NCBI RefSeq assembly: GCF_030408455.1
Contig: NZ_CP046977.1
Span: 2,108,001 to 2,172,000 of the forward strand
Direction: 5' to 3'
From: Corynebacterium atrinae
GTDB taxonomy: Bacteria; Actinomycetota; Actinomycetes; Mycobacteriales; Mycobacteriaceae
DNA: 64,000 nt
The number at the start of each line of letters is the position of its first letter. Position 1 is the stretch's first letter. Below the pieces are notes generated by a model. That model saw only the letters and a program-made list of their open reading frames with translations, was not told the origin of the DNA and did no database searches. The position numbers and the translations under genes are program-made. This document shows, piece by piece, positions 43,317-53,572 of this stretch.

Positions 43317-45415
43317 ATTGCCGATCCGTCCTCACTGCTAGCTACATCAGCAAGGAACGCACTGATTGACACCGCCCGCATTTCACCTTCGCTTAACACT
43401 CCATCCGCCGGAGTTTTCGCATTTGTCGCACCCTTGACAGTAAACGCAATGCTACTAACGCCCTTGTCAACCTTGCCAGCGGTGATGTCAATCTGGAGCC
43501 GACGATCCTCAGAAAGATCGGGATCCTCAAGACTCCGAAGATTGTGGCGGAACTCGTCAGCTACCATCTGAACGTAATCCACGCATACAGCTCGGGACTT
43601 AGCTGACAACGCTTTGGTTCGACACTGATTCAACACGTTCTCATAGAGCGAGACGTGGACTTTTCGGTTGTGGAGCGCTTTGATCTCGGGCAAGCCGCTG
43701 GCCAATCTGGACCGATCGGTGAGGTTCTGAAGCTTAACCTGCAGTTCTGCCAAGTTAACCCCGCCGGCGCTCTCTGCCTGAATAGCAGAGACCTTGTCGT
43801 TATAAAGGGCGGCTGCTCTATCCATTTCATCAGCTACTTTGACGAGTCTGTCTGCCACGGTAAGACCAGGCATCAAACTGCTGTCCGTACTGCTAGACGA
43901 CGTTCCGCTTATGAAAGGAGCGATGGCGGCTTCGAAAGTTTCGGGGGAACTGACTGGTTTTTTCACCTCATCTAAGAGTCCTCTCACGATTTTGAGATCA
44001 TCCCGTAGCTGAGCAACGTAGCTGCCGTTATCGATTTCGAGCACCTTGAGAAGGGCGTCATCAATATTCTCTGAGTTGGCTGCGGCCTGGATTCCCGTAA
44101 TAATTTGTTCGACCCTCGTGTTGAGGTCCGCCTTTTCAGCCGCGAGGTCTTGCGCAAATGCTTCATTAAACCGTTGCAGTCGCGCATGAGTTTCGGTGGA
44201 CATCGGCTGATGACACAGCACACACCGCGGAATGTCTTCGGAGGGAAAAGTGCGCTCCGGGTAGGCGTCGTTTTCTGCGTAGTTTTTGACGGCTGTCCAC
44301 ATTGCCTTCCAACGGTCACTGTGAACTCCTGGGACTTCTTCGCCTGTGAAGTCATGCCCGACTTGGGCAGCCTCATCTTGTTCAATCTCCCGCACCCGGT
44401 TCCGGCTCGCACTTAAGGTGGCTATCTGCTCCCGATTGACCTGTTGCGCAAGGCTCTCTATCCTCCGCGCTTGGGTTGTACGCTGCACCGCATGATGTTG
44501 TGCCTGGGCAAGACGAGCTTCCTGGCTACTGGTCTTGAGGTGACTAATTTCCCCGGGTAAGGATTCAAGATCGGCTTGCTCTTCTTCGGATAACACTGCC
44601 AAGGTTTGTGCAGCAAGGTAGCCTTCTCGCTGGCCCAGCAATGACAGTGCGCTCTTAACTTCTGCGTCCATCGCTTCGAAGGTGATACTTGGCTGAGGGA
44701 GGGCAATGAGAGCAGACTTTCGACGTCGCACTTCCCCTGCTACCGCGTCGTATGTTCCAATAAGGTCAGTTAACAGATCTAATCCCTCGGGGGCAACCGT
44801 GAGTTCCGTTCCCTTTCGAGAAACATGAGCGGCTGCTGTCTTGCTGTCATAAACGGCGACGCGGGGCAGGTTGATGTCTTCACTGTCATCCGTCAGCGTC
44901 CATTCATGAAGATGGTCGGCGTCTCCCATCTTGTAGCTAATCTGTGCTCTCGGATCCGCAGCTTCTGGACGAAAAACATTACCCGTGACGGTTTCCGGGT
45001 ATTTAGAGTGACAAGAGCGCTTCAAGATACGGGTGTAGCCGCTTTTGCCCACCCCGTTCAACCCGAAGACAATGTTCAATCCCTGGGGGTTGAGATCAAT
45101 GGCAGCGTCTGGCCGCATCCGGTTCACACCGTGGATATGCCTGACTTGCGTCAGCCTGACTCCGGGATTCTCCGAAGACTTACTCGGTACATGCACTTCT
45201 GCAAGGGGTACAACGTCCGGAAGGTCGAACTTCGTCTCATCATCAATGAGATGATCTTCTTTGGATAGAGCGGCTGCAAAAGCGAGGTCTACTAATTCCT
45301 TAATTTCCGTCGATAGCAGCACCGGCGATTCGGCATGCCGACGGAGGGCATCCCGCTGCCAAGGTTCTAACTTCTTGGAATATTCCAGCAATTCCTCGTA
45401 GATGCTGCCCATCAC
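43317..45415 (-). pseudogene. RloC/SMC-like AAA ATPase, truncated before Walker B
   Basis: About 699 native residues. Walker A is in LNIVFGLNGVGKSGYTRILK near residue 120; two long coiled-coil arms follow, with a CxxC hook-like motif RCVLCHQPMS near 395, and the ABC signature region DGVLSEGEMRAVSISAFLAD near 690. The Walker B/D-loop (DDPVSSLD in relatives) should come next but IS6 copy D begins there, replacing it with about 35 foreign residues (open frame to 43214). GTG 45415 has GAGGAGG upstream. The layout recalls RloC/PrrC-like defence ATPases; ATPase activity is surely lost. Confidence 0.7.
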
Positions 45416-45542
45416 CAGCTACCTCCTCGCATCGTTTCGCCTAAAAGCATTGTACGGAAGCTTCAGAGCGCTACCGTCAACCAATGTGGAAAGTCGCACC
45501 TGTGACGCTGACACGTGAAGATTTGGGGTACACCCCAACGGG

Positions 45543-45625
45543 TGTCAGAGTCAGAAGGCGTTGGCGCAGATCGGTCCTAGCGACCAGGGGTGTGACGGCG
45601 ACTTCTGAACACCATCCGGTCAGTA
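45543..45625. repeat. Tn402-like transposon left end
   Basis: TGTCAGAGTCAGAAGGCGTT at 45543 fits the Tn402/Tn5053 end pattern (TGTC, then TCAGAAG-CG). An inverted subterminal copy, CGACTTCTGA, is at 45600-45609. TniA binding sites of this kind are expected just upstream of tniA, which starts at 45679. Confidence 0.55.
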
Positions 45626-45678
45626 CTCGTGGGCACTAAGCTGAAAATGTCAGAAGTCCCGGGCACAAGGAGACGGGG

Positions 45679-47355
45679 ATGGACAGTAGCCACACGGATA
45701 TCGCTGCAACACCACACCTGGCCATGTCCGACTCTGACTGGGAACGGGCTCGAACACAGGCACGGGTGATCGCCCAGTTGGCTGAGTACGACAAGGTCGG
45801 AGTAGTCGCTGCTGACGCGGCCGCCGAGGAGCTGGGGGTGTCCCGGCGACAGATATACCGGCTCATCCAGCGCCACCGCGCGGGTTCGGGGTTGGTGACT
45901 GATCTGCTCAGCGGACAGTCACATGGGGGTCGGGGCCGGAACCGGTTGCCCGACGCCGTGGAAGACATTGTCCGGGAGACGATCCGGAAGCGTTTCCTGT
46001 CCCGACAAAAACCCAGCATGAGTGCTGTTTACCGGGAGATCGTGCGCCTGTGCGCCAGACAGGGACTGCCGGCCCCATCACGTAATACGGTCATTGCCCG
46101 CATCAAACGTATGGATCCGGCCCAGACCGGTCGACGACGAGAGGGCCCGGACGGTGTACGCGCCCTGCAGGCGGCAGGCGGGCAGCCACCGCCGGTCGAA
46201 GAGATCCTGGAGCAGGTCCAGATCGATCACACCGTCATTGATGTGATCGTCGTCGATGACCGGGAACGCCAACCTATCGGCCGGCCGTATCTCACTGTGG
46301 CCATAGACGTGTTCAGTCGCTGCATTCTCGGGACGGTGGTGACCTTGGAGCCGCCCTCGGCGGTGTCGGTCGGTCTGTGTCTGGCTCACGCTGTGCGGGA
46401 TAAACGCCCCTGGCTGGAACACCTCGGACTTGAGATCAGCTGGCCGATGAGCGGGAAGCCGAAAGCCCTGTACGTGGACAATGCCCGCGAGTTCACAAGC
46501 GAGGCCCTGACTCGTGGATGCGAGCAGCACGGGATTGAGCTGGGGTACCGGCCGCCCGGGCAGCCGCATTATGGCGGGATCATTGAACGTGTCATCGGCA
46601 CCGCGATGAGCCAGATCCACGATGAGTTACCGGGGACGACGTTTTCCAATCCCGTTCAGCGAGGCTCCTACGACTCCGAGAAGAAGTCCGCACTGACGAT
46701 GGAGGAGCTGGAGAAATGGTTGGTCCTGGCGGTGGCGACTTATCACGGCACGGCGCATCGCACCTTGGGCCAGACCCCAGCCGGGCGGTGGGATGAGGGG
46801 GCGGCGAAAGCCGGACGGCCCGTGACCACGACTCGCCCGACGGCGTTTTTGGTGGATTTCTTGCCGGTGTTTCGCAGGTCGTTGACTCGTACTGGGTTCG
46901 TGGTCGATCATGTGGGCTATTTCTCGAATGCGCTGAAACCGTGGATCAGTCGGCGCAAGGATCTGGACCGGTTCATCATCCGGCGGGACCCGCGGGATAT
47001 CAGCCGGATCTGGGTGCTCGAGCCCGACGGGGACGCCTATCTCGAGGTGCCGTATCGAACCTTGTCGAATCCGGCTGTGAGTGTTTGGGAGCACCGCCAG
47101 GCGCTGGCCCGGTTGCGGGAACGCGGCCAGGCTCAGGTCGATGAGCTGGCGTTATTCCAGATGATCGAGCAGATGCGGCGGATTTCCGAGACCGCGGAGA
47201 AGACCACTAAGCGCCTCAGGCGGGAGCAGCAACGCCGGGCGTCCGCGACCACGGCGACTCGGCCAGCGCGGCAGAACACACCACTGGAGATCCCCAATGA
47301 TGCGGATGTGGTAGCTACACCAGCGCAACCATTCGAAGAGATGGAGCAATGGTGA
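45679..47355 (+). CDS. tniA: TniA-type DDE transposase (Tn402/Tn5053 family)
   Basis: A 558-residue transposase of the TnsB/MuA superfamily. N-terminal helix-turn-helix domains (AAEELGVSRRQIYRLIQRHR), then the rve core: Asp in EQVQIDHTVIDVIVVDD, Asp in KALYVDNAREFTSEAL and Glu in PHYGGIIERVIGTAM. The C-terminal helix rich in Arg and Glu probably contacts TniB. AAGGAG precedes ATG 45679. It overlaps tniB by 7 bp. Confidence 0.88.
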   Translation: MDSSHTDIAATPHLAMSDSDWERARTQARVIAQLAEYDKVGVVAADAAAEELGVSRRQIYRLIQRHRAGSGLVTDLLSGQSHGGRGRNRLPDAVEDIVRETIRKRFLSRQKPSMSAVYREIVRLCARQGLPAPSRNTVIARIKRMDPAQTGRRREGPDGVRALQAAGGQPPPVEEILEQVQIDHTVIDVIVVDDRERQPIGRPYLTVAIDVFSRCILGTVVTLEPPSAVSVGLCLAHAVRDKRPWLEHLGLEISWPMSGKPKALYVDNAREFTSEALTRGCEQHGIELGYRPPGQPHYGGIIERVIGTAMSQIHDELPGTTFSNPVQRGSYDSEKKSALTMEELEKWLVLAVATYHGTAHRTLGQTPAGRWDEGAAKAGRPVTTTRPTAFLVDFLPVFRRSLTRTGFVVDHVGYFSNALKPWISRRKDLDRFIIRRDPRDISRIWVLEPDGDAYLEVPYRTLSNPAVSVWEHRQALARLRERGQAQVDELALFQMIEQMRRISETAEKTTKRLRREQQRRASATTATRPARQNTPLEIPNDADVVATPAQPFEEMEQW

Positions 47356-48266
47356 GTACCGCCCACCACCATCCGCTGGACCTGGCGCACCTGCATCCGG
47401 ACGTGCACGCATCTGCTGGGTTACCGGCGGCTGAGCGTATTAGCCGGATCCGGGCAGACCGGTGGATCGGATATCCGAAAGCGGTGGAAGCCGTTGACCG
47501 GCTCGAGACCCTGTTGGCCTGGCCGCGCAAACAGCGGATGCCGAACCTTCTGCTGGTGGGACCAACGAACAACGGCAAGTCCATGATCATCGAGCAGTTC
47601 CGCCGCCGACACCTGCCCGTCACCGAAGCGGACCGGGAACATATCCCGGTGGTCAGTATGCAGATGCCCTCGGAGCCGTCACCGCTGCGGTTTTACACCG
47701 CGATCCTCACGGCACTGGGAGCACCGGTGGGTCCGCGGCGACGACTCGTGGACCTGGAGCAGTTGGTGCTGCGCCTTCTGCGTGAGGTGGGGGCGAAAAT
47801 TCTGATCATCGACGAGCTGCACAACATCCTCGCCGGTCGCGGTGACACACGGCGGGAGTTTCTCAATCTCCTCCGGTTTCTTGGCAATGAGCTGCGCATC
47901 CCCATCGTCGGGGTCGGCACCCGGGAGGCGTATCTGGCGGTGCGCTCGGATGATCAGCTGGAAAACCGGTTCGAGCCGTTCATCCTTCCCGCATGGGAGG
48001 CCGGGGAGCAGACCCGTTCGTTGTTGGCCAGTTTCGCGGCGTCGTTCCCGCTGCGCCGGCGCTCAGTGCTCGATACCGAAGACATGATGACCTATCTTCT
48101 CGCCCGCAGTGAGGGCACCATCGGGGAATTAGCGCACCTGTTGACCTTGGCTGCCGTAGCCGCGGTGGACAGCGGGGTCGAGGCCATCAACCAAAAGACG
48201 CTGGCGATGACAGACTACGTCGGGCCCACGCAGCGTCGTCGACTCTTTGAGCGCGAACTGTTGTGA
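47349..48266 (+). CDS. tniB: TniB-type AAA ATPase (transposition target selector)
   Basis: A 305-residue AAA+ ATPase related to TnsC: Walker A LLVGPTNNGKSMIIEQF near residue 72, Walker B KILIIDELHNILAGRGD, sensor GVGTREAYLAVRSDDQLENRF. It would regulate TniA and target choice. The start lies within the end of tniA and the stop overlaps tniQ by 4 bp, so the three are one unit. Confidence 0.88.
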   Translation: MVSTAHHHPLDLAHLHPDVHASAGLPAAERISRIRADRWIGYPKAVEAVDRLETLLAWPRKQRMPNLLLVGPTNNGKSMIIEQFRRRHLPVTEADREHIPVVSMQMPSEPSPLRFYTAILTALGAPVGPRRRLVDLEQLVLRLLREVGAKILIIDELHNILAGRGDTRREFLNLLRFLGNELRIPIVGVGTREAYLAVRSDDQLENRFEPFILPAWEAGEQTRSLLASFAASFPLRRRSVLDTEDMMTYLLARSEGTIGELAHLLTLAAVAAVDSGVEAINQKTLAMTDYVGPTQRRRLFERELL

Positions 48267-49444
48267 CGGTGCGCTGGCCGCTACACCCGGCCCCCGTCGA
48301 CGGGGAGGCGTTGACCTCCTGGCTGCGCCGGATCGCACGCCAGTACGACCTCTCGGAGAATGACCTTGTCGTGGACCTCGGGTATGTCCCCGACCGCACG
48401 GTACAGCTGGATGTCGCTGCCCCGGACGGTGTCGTCGACCAACTGGCACTGCGAACCGGAGTATCCAGAGATCGGATCCAGATGATGAGCCTGAGCGGTT
48501 ACACCCCGTGGCTCATCGATGATCTCGCACCTGTTCCAGATGGTTTTTCCACCTACACGCGCCAACTGGCGGTTCTGCTTCCCGCAGGTAGGCGACGTGA
48601 TCGGACGGCGGCCTCGTGGCGGGCATGGACATCGTCTCCGGGTAGTCAACGCCAGCGGCTGTGCCCACAGTGCGTGGCCGAGGCCGCGGTACCCCGGCCT
48701 TACCTGTTGGCGTGGTCGTGGCCGCTGTTGCTGACCTGCCCGCTCCATCACTGCTTCTTGGAATCGCATGAGGGTGCTCGCGGTTACTACTTCTGGATGG
48801 GGGCGAGACCGCCGCAACCGCGTCCACTCCCGGACGATCACCCGGTGTCAGTCATGGATGAGCGGACCTGGCAGGCGCTGACCATAGGTTATGTAGATTT
48901 GCCGCGTCGTCGTGTGCACGCCGGCATCTGGTTTCGACTGTTGAGAACGATCATTGATGAGCTCGGCGCCACCCGCAGTGAATGTGGTGCGGCCCAGTGC
49001 CTGATTCAGGCAGTGTGGGAGCACCTTGATTATCCCTTCCGGGCAGGACAGAGATCTTGGCGGCCCTATGAACGGCTGAGTTTTATCCAGCAACAGCACA
49101 CTCTTCAGGCCGCAGCAGCTGTCATGCACCTGCTCGAGACCGGTGTCCTTACCGGACGTGGGCCAGATGCGGTGTTGTTCCTCCCGGAACCGGAGACCTT
49201 TGTGCCTCCAGGTCGTCTGGTGCGAAAGAAACCCCCGGTGAAGCAGGAGCCTTCGGCCGCCGAATTAATGCAGAAAGCTTATGACAGTCTCGACGCGATG
49301 ATCGACAAGGCACGATACGACCCGGTGACCGCCCAACACTTTCTCGAGTTAATGACGTATCCCCCAGGTGACGAGGACTCTCGCCAGCATGTCCGCAATT
49401 CGCTGACTCATCTCGGCATCCCGCTCGAATTCCTGGCACCCTAG
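48263..49444 (+). CDS. tniQ: TniQ-family protein
   Basis: A 393-residue protein: WPLHPAPVDGEALTSWLRRI is the typical TniQ opening, and a zinc-finger follows (RLCPQCVAEAAVPRP then LLTCPLHHCFL). TniQ/TnsD-like proteins bind target DNA and recruit TniB. GTG 48263 overlaps the tniB stop. It completes an apparently intact tniABQ set, but no resolvase follows here; cadD comes next on the opposite strand. Confidence 0.85.
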   Translation: MTVRWPLHPAPVDGEALTSWLRRIARQYDLSENDLVVDLGYVPDRTVQLDVAAPDGVVDQLALRTGVSRDRIQMMSLSGYTPWLIDDLAPVPDGFSTYTRQLAVLLPAGRRRDRTAASWRAWTSSPGSQRQRLCPQCVAEAAVPRPYLLAWSWPLLLTCPLHHCFLESHEGARGYYFWMGARPPQPRPLPDDHPVSVMDERTWQALTIGYVDLPRRRVHAGIWFRLLRTIIDELGATRSECGAAQCLIQAVWEHLDYPFRAGQRSWRPYERLSFIQQQHTLQAAAAVMHLLETGVLTGRGPDAVLFLPEPETFVPPGRLVRKKPPVKQEPSAAELMQKAYDSLDAMIDKARYDPVTAQHFLELMTYPPGDEDSRQHVRNSLTHLGIPLEFLAP

Positions 49445-49550
49445 CGTGGTCGAATCCCTGCGACAGCGGCTTTTTCACAACTTCATGGGCGGTTCAGTTG
49501 ATGCCGGTGAGGAAACCTGAAGAGGCCCTGGGGCGCCCGGGATGAGCTTA

Positions 49551-50147
49551 TTAAAGGCCGAAGGCGCCGCCGCTGACGAGGATGAAGATACCCAGGCCGA
49601 TCAGGACGAGCGGGAACAGCACATGCTCCCAGCGTTCGAGAACCTCCGCGATGGGTGGACGGGTGGCCACGAACTTCGCCAACAGGACCAGGCCCGCCAC
49701 CAGGATCAGGAAGACGATGCAGTAGATGATGACGGTGGCGGTATCCACGTTGAGAAAAACCGGGACATAGACGCCGATATTGTCGCCACCGTTGGCGAAC
49801 GTCACCCCGGCGACGGTCAAGATACCTACGTTCTTTCCGCTGACTGTCGCGTCGTCATCGTCGTCATCATCTCCCCGCCAGGCCTGCCAGGCCGCCCACA
49901 ATCCCAGTGCCAGGGGGATCAGCCCGAAGTAGGGAATCGCCTCGGTGGGCAGGAAGGCATCCGCCCCTATGGTGACCAGGACTGAGGCTGCGAGAATACC
50001 CGCGAAACCAAGGTACTGACCAGCCAGAATCCGAAGCGTGGTCCCCGCTTGGCCGGCCCCGCGGGCAAAGAACAGCGAGAGCACGATGATGTCATCGATA
50101 TTGGTGGCGATGAATAAGCCGATCGCCGACAGTTGGCCGGTTACCAT
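49551..50147 (-). CDS. cadD: CadD-family cadmium resistance transporter, second copy
   Basis: A 198-residue protein nearly identical in layout to the copy at 4960 (IGLFIATNIDDIIVLSLFFA; seven-Asp run; FANGGDNIGVYVPVFLNVD). ATG 50147 is used instead of GTG. Its regulator has been reduced to a short C-terminal remnant by IS6, so expression must come from elsewhere or be unregulated. It sits downstream of tniQ as cargo of the Tn402-like transposon. Confidence 0.86.
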   Translation of the reverse strand: MVTGQLSAIGLFIATNIDDIIVLSLFFARGAGQAGTTLRILAGQYLGFAGILAASVLVTIGADAFLPTEAIPYFGLIPLALGLWAAWQAWRGDDDDDDDATVSGKNVGILTVAGVTFANGGDNIGVYVPVFLNVDTATVIIYCIVFLILVAGLVLLAKFVATRPPIAEVLERWEHVLFPLVLIGLGIFILVSGGAFGL

Positions 50148-50189
50148 TACGCGCCTGCCTGTCCGGTGGCGCAACCGGATACGTCACAG
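50147..50189 (-). pseudogene. Remnant of a second cmtR (last codons)
   Basis: The bases read ...CDVSGCATGQAGA and TAA, overlapping the cadD ATG (TAATG). This matches the C-terminus CAVPGCVTGQESA of the intact CmtR at 5556. Everything upstream was replaced by IS6 ends at 50190. Confidence 0.65.
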
Positions 50190-50249
50190 GGTGCTGTTGC
50201 AAACTTCAGGCGGAGAGCCGTGACGACCCAGTCTTCATCCTCTTTCGAG
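50190..50249 (-). mobile_element. Inverted IS6 terminal fragment, left of copy E
   Basis: GGTGCTGTTGCAAACTTCAG followed by the complement of the tail found in copy C (GACGACCCAGTCTTCATCCT). It is only the last 50-55 bp of an IS6 element in minus orientation, abutting copy E. Confidence 0.75.
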
Positions 50250-51087
50250 GGTGCTGTTGCAAAGTTGGGGCAGTAGAAAGACCGGCGTGAAATAATCAGA
50301 GCCATGGGCATCTTCTCCGGTCGGCATTTCCCCCGTGACATCATCCTGTGGGCGGTGCGGTGGTACTGCCGCTACGGGGTGAGCTACCGCGATCTCGAAG
50401 AGATGATGACTGAACGTGGTGTGCCAGTCGATCACACCACCATCTACCGCTGGGTCCAGAAATACGCCCCTGAGCTGGATAAGCAGACTCGCTGGTACCG
50501 GCAGGTTCCTGACTGGCAGGCCAGTTCCTGGCGGGTGGATGAGACCTACATCCGGGTCGGCGGCACGTGGTGCTATCTCTACCGGGCTATTACCGCGGGT
50601 GGGCAGACCCTGGACTTTTATCTCTCTCCGAAGCGCAATGTCGCGGCGGCCAAGCGTTTCCTGGCCAAGACGCTGCGATCGAATACGACAGCCGGGTCCC
50701 CGCGGGTCATCAACACCGACAAGGCACCAGCTCTGGCCAAGGCAATATCCGAGCTGAAGGCGGAGGGAATCTGCCCTCAGACGGTGGAGCACCGGCAGGT
50801 GAAATACCTGAACAACGTTATCGAGGGAGATCATGGCCGACTTAAAAGAATCCTGGGGCCGAAGGGAGCGTTCAAAAACCGAATTTCCGCCTACCGGACG
50901 TTGAAAGGGATGGAAGCGATGCATTCATTACGGAAAGGCCAGGGCACGATGTTTGCCTACGGGCACCCGAACCCAGACGCGGTGATCGTCAGCCGGATAT
51001 TCGAGACAGCTTAAGCACCCCGGAGCAAGGACAACTAATGTCTTGAGGTTGGGCTTTTCGACCCTGGCCCAACTTTGCAACAGCGTC
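50250..51087 (+). mobile_element. IS6-family element, copy E (same isoform as copy A)
   Basis: An 838-bp element from GGTGCTGTTGCAAAGTTGGG at 50250 to AACTTTGCAACAGCGTC ending 51087, the same length and same unusual right end as copy A. It is flanked on both sides by inverted terminal fragments of another IS6 isoform. Confidence 0.85.
50304..51014 (+). CDS. IS6-family transposase, intact
   Basis: A 236-residue transposase (MGIFSGRHFPRDIILWAVRW) with VDETYIRVGGTWCYLYRAIT, RVINTDKAPALAKAIS and NNVIEGDHGRLKRILG. The GGTW variant is shared with copy A, and this copy keeps the ATG start that copy A has lost, so it may supply transposase for both. Confidence 0.9.
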   Translation: MGIFSGRHFPRDIILWAVRWYCRYGVSYRDLEEMMTERGVPVDHTTIYRWVQKYAPELDKQTRWYRQVPDWQASSWRVDETYIRVGGTWCYLYRAITAGGQTLDFYLSPKRNVAAAKRFLAKTLRSNTTAGSPRVINTDKAPALAKAISELKAEGICPQTVEHRQVKYLNNVIEGDHGRLKRILGPKGAFKNRISAYRTLKGMEAMHSLRKGQGTMFAYGHPNPDAVIVSRIFETA

Positions 51088-51138
51088 GGATGAAGACTGG
51101 GTCGTCACGGCTCTCCGCCTGAAGTTTGCAACAGCACC
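51088..51138 (+). mobile_element. IS6 terminal fragment, right of copy E
   Basis: The last 51 bp of an IS6 element (TGAAGACTGGGTCGTCACGG region and end repeat TTTGCAACAGCACC). It is the mirror image of the fragment at 50190-50249. Confidence 0.75.
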
Positions 51139-51223
51139 AGTGGGTGGTCATGGGAGCGCACCTTTCTTGCGATGTTCTGGAAATCAGGGTCAGAGTTCTG
51201 CATCATTGAGCGCAAGCCGCAAG

Positions 51224-51799
51224 TTATATGGATTCCTCGTCCCTTCGATGCCAGGCAAACCAGGCGACCACACAGAAGGCTGCGAGCATGACGAGGTCAG
51301 CGATGAACGCAACTGGGACAGATCGAGATATCCGCGCAACCGGGAACGCAGCCGCCGCAAATACCAACGACACAGCGCTCCAGCGGGGCGTGAGCCCGGT
51401 CCACCAATGCATTGCGCCCAAGGACAAAAGCGCGACCGGAAAGAGCGGTCCGGCCAGAATCAGCACAATAGCCACCGGGAGTGGGTAGATGTCGAAAGTA
51501 GCTAGCGAGCGAAACTCGGTGATACCGAACACACTCTCAAACACGCCTTGCAGCCCGAACGCGACGGTGCCGAACATGCCGATCAGCACCAGAAGCATCC
51601 ATAGCCCCGACAGAAGGGGAAACCGGGGGCGGAGGGCGTTGTATTCCCCAATGAGTCCGTACACCCAGGGCACGGCGGCTATGGCAATGAGAAGCCCGCC
51701 GGTCACTCCATAGTGTCCGTCGATCCAGAAGAGCGGTGACAGGGCGAACAGCAAGGGTCCGATAATCAGACCAAGGCTTTCCAAACGGCGTACCACCAT
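51224..51799 (-). CDS. Multi-pass membrane protein of unknown function
   Basis: A 191-residue protein with six hydrophobic segments (for example LGLIIGPLLFALSPLFWI, LLSGLWMLLVLIGMFGTVAF, LVMLAAFCVVAWFAW). ATG 51799 (MVVRRLESLG) lies 6 nt behind TACTCT on the minus strand, so a leaderless message is likely; the track's TTG start two codons earlier is less likely. Family not recognised. Confidence 0.68.
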   Translation of the reverse strand: MVVRRLESLGLIIGPLLFALSPLFWIDGHYGVTGGLLIAIAAVPWVYGLIGEYNALRPRFPLLSGLWMLLVLIGMFGTVAFGLQGVFESVFGITEFRSLATFDIYPLPVAIVLILAGPLFPVALLSLGAMHWWTGLTPRWSAVSLVFAAAAFPVARISRSVPVAFIADLVMLAAFCVVAWFAWHRRDEESI

Positions 51800-52001
51800 G
51801 CCCAAAGAGTAACACTGCCAAAGCTCTGGCGCTTAGCCCGGATCTTTCACGGGTCTTGTCGTCCAGTTCTCGGCGTGGGGATGCCCGACCGTAGGGTCGG
51901 CTGAGTCCCGGCGGGTGCTGGGCCAGGGAACCGAGGGGTCCAAGTTCATCTCGTGGGCGGGGCGTGAAGGACTGCAGTGACACAAGCGCGGGGCCGGACA
52001 G

Positions 52002-52034
52002 GTCCAGGATCAGACTGACTGTCTGATCCTGGAC
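52002..52034. repeat. 14-bp perfect hairpin at the end of the IS1380 gene
   Basis: GTCCAGGATCAGAC (52002-52015) and its complement (52021-52034) around TGACT. It lies at the stop of the frameshifted transposase and may be a terminator stem or part of the element's end. Confidence 0.45.
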
Positions 52035-53459
52035 AAACCGTGCTCCAACAACTCACGGTGCGGTGCAGCGGCATCACACCGCAGGATGACCTGCCGGGCG
52101 TGACGGACCACAACAGCAGCGATCGACAACATCCGCGCCCGTAGAGTCTTCGGCTCCCATACCCACCACCGCGACCGCTGGCGGGCAGCATCACCATCGG
52201 CAGCGGTGATCAACCCGGCCCAGGTGATCAGGCTCAGACTCAGCACCGCCACGTGACACCACACCTGATTCATCCGGAAGCCTTCGTGCGGGAGTTTCCC
52301 CAACCCACAGTCCTTGAGATCCTTAGATCCGTTGCTCACACCGACCTCGTGCCCGGTGGAGGACATCCAACCTGTTGGCATGCCCGGGCTGGTTGGTGAC
52401 AAAGGCCTGCACACGGTGGCCGTCCACGTCGGTGATGCGCAGCTGCGCACCAGAGGCAGGATGCTCCACGCGGATGATGATCCGCATATCGTCGGGATAT
52501 TTGTTCAAGTCGGTGCCAAGCGGTTGCCCTGCCCAGGAGCGCATCCGACTGGTGATGTCGGCAACGTAGGCGTCTGCGGGATCACTGACCGAACCGTCTG
52601 GGCGGATGATGCCCTGCTTGACGGCCTCGCCAAGGCTGGAGGCTATGTCCCCGATCTGCCAGGTCACGGGAAATCCGATGGAATACGCCAGGCCCAGGGC
52701 GTCGAGGTGGCCCAGGAAGGCCTGGGACCCACCGGCAGCATCAGTCCGGATGAGCAGACGCGTGCCCCACTGGTGTCCGTCGGCGTGATCCGGAAGAGCG
52801 CGCAGTGCCTGGTCGAGGACTTCTGTGTGATCAGCTGCAGTGTTGGAGCCGGCGTTGCCGGGGCGTAGGAGCACGGCGAGTGGTTCCCCGGTCAGTCCCT
52901 CACCGTGGTCGACGATCGCGGCCAGGGGGTGAAATCCGAAGTGTTTCTTCCACGTCGGGGTCGCATGCTCCTTATCCGAGTGGGAGAGGACTTCCGTGGC
53001 GTCCAGGTCCACCACCAGAGGATTGGTGGTGGTCGCGCGGGCTGCGGGATTCGCCGCACCGCAGGAGGCCCATGCTGTGGTGCGTGCTGTGTTCATCCCG
53101 GCCAGGACCGCTATGGTGCCGACGCCATCGGCTTTCTCGTCATGGTGGGCGAGTTCTTTGTGCCGGCGGTGCACCGTGGAGTCCGACGGGATCTGGTCGA
53201 TCAGACCGGTGGCCACCTGCGGAGAAAGAAGTTCCACATCGCCTGCATCGTCGCCGCCGAGAGCGAGTGCCAGGGCGAGGGTGGTCATGGTGTGGCCGGT
53301 GGTGTGGACCAGGTTCGGGTTCTGCCGGTGACCCAGTTCGGTGTCGATCGCGTCCGCGACGGAAACCTGATCGGCGGTGGTGACCAGGAGCATGAGTCCG
53401 GCGTTGGAACACAACTGGGACGTGGTGGGGGTACCGATGTGGAAACTGGTAGTCTTCAC
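52010..53459 (-). pseudogene. IS1380-family transposase, frameshifted
   Basis: The first 378 residues give VVDLDATEVLSHSDKEHATP (first Asp) and LLIRTDAAGGSQAFLGHLDA (second Asp). At about 52326 the frame stops just after RARGRCEQRI; the next frame carries on with KDLKDCGLGKLPHEGFRMNQ and VWCHVAVLSLSLITWAGL, as expected for the last 100 residues of IS1380 transposases. One extra base explains the shift. Without the C-terminal part it is unlikely to work. Confidence 0.75.
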
Positions 53460-53572
53460 CCTGAAGGTGATCCTTTCGACCTGGTGTTATGGAGCTTAAG
53501 CAACTACCAAAGTACCTGGTCAAGGGTCACTTTCTTTATCTCTTCGGTGGGTGTCCGGCTACTTCCCGTGAA

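Noticed and set aside
45679..49444. CRISPR-associated (Tn7-like) transposon
   Set aside because: The set is tniA-tniB-tniQ with Tn402-like ends, without tnsA, Cascade or Cas12k genes or a CRISPR array.
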